From Mycobacterium sp. URHB0044 (lineage in GTDB: Bacteria > Actinomycetota > Actinomycetes > Mycobacteriales > Mycobacteriaceae), in assembly GCF_000620625.1 (NCBI RefSeq), contig NZ_JIAW01000001.1, forward strand, positions 682,001 to 746,000: 64,000 bases of DNA, written 5' to 3'. Both the position numbers and the translations under genes were made by a program. The notes under the pieces were generated by a model. That model had not been told where the DNA came from. It ran no database searches and was given only the letters and a program-made list of their open reading frames with translations. Numbering within the stretch: the stretch's first letter is position 1; each line of letters starts with the position of its first letter. Positions 62,577 through 64,000 of the stretch are shown here, one piece after another.

Positions 62577-63245
62577 TCAGGGCGCTTCCAAAACGAGGGG
62601 TTGATCCCCCCAACCCACCAGGTCGAAGAACGTCAACGACGAACCGTTGATCAACCGGTGCAGGTGCGCGGGGAACGAAAACGGCGGCGCTTTCATCGGG
62701 TTGGCCGCTGTACCGCTGGCGATGCGGTAGGCGATGGCGTACCCAAGGTCGTGTCGCGGCCACGCCGCGTGAACCCGCTCCGCGAAACCCGGTGAGAGCA
62801 GGTCCTTCTCCATGCCGCTGATGTCCAGTGCGATGCCGAAGTGCGAGACGGCCTGGTCGGGACCGAATCGCTCCGCCAAGCCCGCACTGGTGTGCAGGGC
62901 GATGGATTGCCACACCGTGGTGACCCTGTCGTCGGGAACCCCGTCGCCACGGAGGAAGCCGGCCGCGGCGTCGGCTCCCTCGACCTCGAACCGCTGGTCG
63001 CCAGCGCCGCGGTCGGTGATGCCGAGGTCGTGCAGGAGGCAACTGAGGAAGACGAGTTCATCGTCGTAGTCGACGCCGCTGCGCAAGCCCGTCGCGGCTG
63101 CCCGCTCCCGTGCGAAGAGATAACTGCGCACGCAGTGGTTGGCGAGGAACTCGGGAGACGCATCGAACGCCAACTCCAGTGCGGCCGAACAGACGTCGGA
63201 GTCCGGGAGGTCCCACGTGGCTGAATTGCGGATTGCCTTGGTCAT
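62577..63245 (-). CDS. HD-domain phosphohydrolase-like protein
   Basis: A 222-aa HD-domain protein with the metal motif SCLLHDLG (H72, D73), an upstream NHCVRSYLFA (H37) and ALHTSAGLAERFGPDQAVSHFG. It looks like cyanamide-hydratase/HDIG-type HD proteins. Substrate is unknown. The 160-bp gap to the hydrolase start holds no gene, and the SDR after it is divergent. Confidence 0.82.
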   Translation of the reverse strand: MTKAIRNSATWDLPDSDVCSAALELAFDASPEFLANHCVRSYLFARERAAATGLRSGVDYDDELVFLSCLLHDLGITDRGAGDQRFEVEGADAAAGFLRGDGVPDDRVTTVWQSIALHTSAGLAERFGPDQAVSHFGIALDISGMEKDLLSPGFAERVHAAWPRHDLGYAIAYRIASGTAANPMKAPPFSFPAHLHRLINGSSLTFFDLVGWGDQPLVLEAP

Positions 63246-63391
63246 GCCGTCACACTGCCGAAGCCCGACTGGGTGCGACAGCGGCTAGCTGGCCATCATC
63301 CGAAAGGATTTTGACTGACCACCAGGCGCCGACGGGCGTAACACCCAACCCCCGATGTGTAACGGGGGCGCCATCCGTATACGGTCCAGAG

Positions 63392-64000
63392 ATGACAAGA
63401 GTGGCGGTAATCACGGGCGGCGCGGGCGGCATGGGTCTGGCCACGGCCAAGATCGTCGGCCGGGACCACACAGTCGTCCTGTGCGACGTCAGACAGGACC
63501 GCCTCGATGCCGCCGCCGCCACGCTGAAGGACCTCGGGATGACGGCTACGGCCGTCAACTGTGACGTCACCGATCGGCAGGCGGTCGTCGCGCTGTTCGA
63601 GACCGCGGCCGGCCTCGGGACCGTCGCCGCAGTGGTCCATGCAGCAGGCGTGAGCCCGAGCATGGGCGATGCCGACTACGTGATGAGAACCAACGCGCTC
63701 GGCACGCTGAACGTCAACGAGGTCTTCTACGAAACCGCCGCCGAGGGGGCCGCGATCGTGAACGTCGCGTCGATGGCGGCCCACATGCTGCCCGAGGAAA
63801 TGACGCCCACGGCTCGGTTCCCGCGCGCGCTGCAGGACGAACAGGCGTTCATGACCGACATGTTGGCCTCCTGCAACGTCGTTCCCGACGAGATGCGATC
63901 GGGCATCGCGTATTCGGTCAGCAAGAGCTTCGTCAAGTGGTACAGCTCATCGCAGGCCGAACGGTTCAACGGACGGGGCCTTCGGATCGTCTCCGTGTCC
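63392..64000 (+). CDS. short-chain dehydrogenase/reductase (partial at window end)
   Basis: An SDR cut by the end of the window. The 203 visible residues include MTRVAVITGGAGGMGLATAKIVG (cofactor motif), NCDVTDRQAV, VHAAGVSP, NVASMAAHM and the catalytic YSVSK. An insert of about 40 residues (PEEMTPTARFPRALQDEQAFMTDMLASCNVVPDEMRSG) before the YxxxK is unusual and matches a group of mycobacterial SDRs with a long loop. The gene is divergent from the HD-domain protein. The product is incomplete here. Confidence 0.85.
   Translation, partial: MTRVAVITGGAGGMGLATAKIVGRDHTVVLCDVRQDRLDAAAATLKDLGMTATAVNCDVTDRQAVVALFETAAGLGTVAAVVHAAGVSPSMGDADYVMRTNALGTLNVNEVFYETAAEGAAIVNVASMAAHMLPEEMTPTARFPRALQDEQAFMTDMLASCNVVPDEMRSGIAYSVSKSFVKWYSSSQAERFNGRGLRIVSVS

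Noticed and set aside
62514..62795. 93-codon plus-strand frame between the hydrolase and HD genes
   Set aside because: It mostly overlaps the HD-domain gene antisense and is Arg-rich with no features.

Overview
The window looks like chromosomal DNA of a fast-growing, environmental mycobacterium (Mycolicibacterium-like). The evidence is the high GC content with GTG and TTG starts, an MmpS/MmpL pair, a DUF732 secreted protein, a fused HadA/HadB-type hydroxyacyl dehydratase, an F420-type LLM oxidoreductase, a PGRS (Gly-Gly-X) secreted protein, and a class II aldolase of the mycobacterial Fba type. I see no rRNA, tRNA, phage, transposase or CRISPR. It is a mosaic of small catabolic and transport modules, with twelve transcription regulators in 64 kb. 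Most modules are tight operons with ATGA or GTGA overlaps beside their own regulator.

Layout. 0-2.2 kb: DeoR regulator plus GH4 phospho-glycosidase. 2.2-8.7 kb (minus strand): a seven-gene sugar operon (binding protein, permease, ATPase, PfkB kinase, FrcK-like kinase, LacI regulator, class II aldolase) behind a perfect LacI-type palindrome. 8.7-11.6 kb: a YbdK-type carboxylate-amine ligase next to an N-acetylglutaminylglutamine-type amidotransferase. 11.7-14.4 kb: PLP decarboxylase, nitrilase, DUF732 protein. 14.5-18.3 kb: an EXORDIUM-like protein with an HExxE/TDP motif, a serine hydrolase lipoprotein and DoxX. 18.5-22.3 kb: a Tat-exported PaoABC-like molybdenum aldehyde dehydrogenase. 22.3-26.9 kb: SnoaL-like protein, SDR, LysR, MFS, LLM oxidoreductase and a small membrane protein.

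26.8-29.9 kb: a NanT-like transporter, NanA/DapA-family aldolase and GntR regulator with GGATAT-type repeats upstream. 30-33.1 kb: PPOX, aldo/keto reductase, SDR and TetR. 33.4-37.6 kb: a MocDEF-like di-iron oxygenase system (desaturase, Rieske ferredoxin, ferredoxin reductase) facing a LacI regulator, with three matching operators between them. 37.8-41.5 kb: MmpS, MmpL and a conserved membrane protein. 41.6-42.6 kb: fused dehydratase. 42.7-46.6 kb: TetR facing two methyltransferases and an ABC-F ATPase. 46.5-48.1 kb: SDR and TetR.

48.1-54 kb: a bidirectional catabolic cluster (FAD dehydrogenase and MHS-type transporter on one side; TIM-barrel isomerase, SDR and LacI on the other) around a perfect palindrome. 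54-57.7 kb: metallophosphoesterase, AlkD-like repair protein, ArsR with an SRPBCC partner, and a GH6 cellulase-like protein. 58-64 kb: IclR, the PGRS protein, SRPBCC, TetR with an alpha/beta hydrolase, an HD-domain protein, and an SDR cut by the window end.

All function calls rest on reading motifs and remembered family resemblance. No database search was run.
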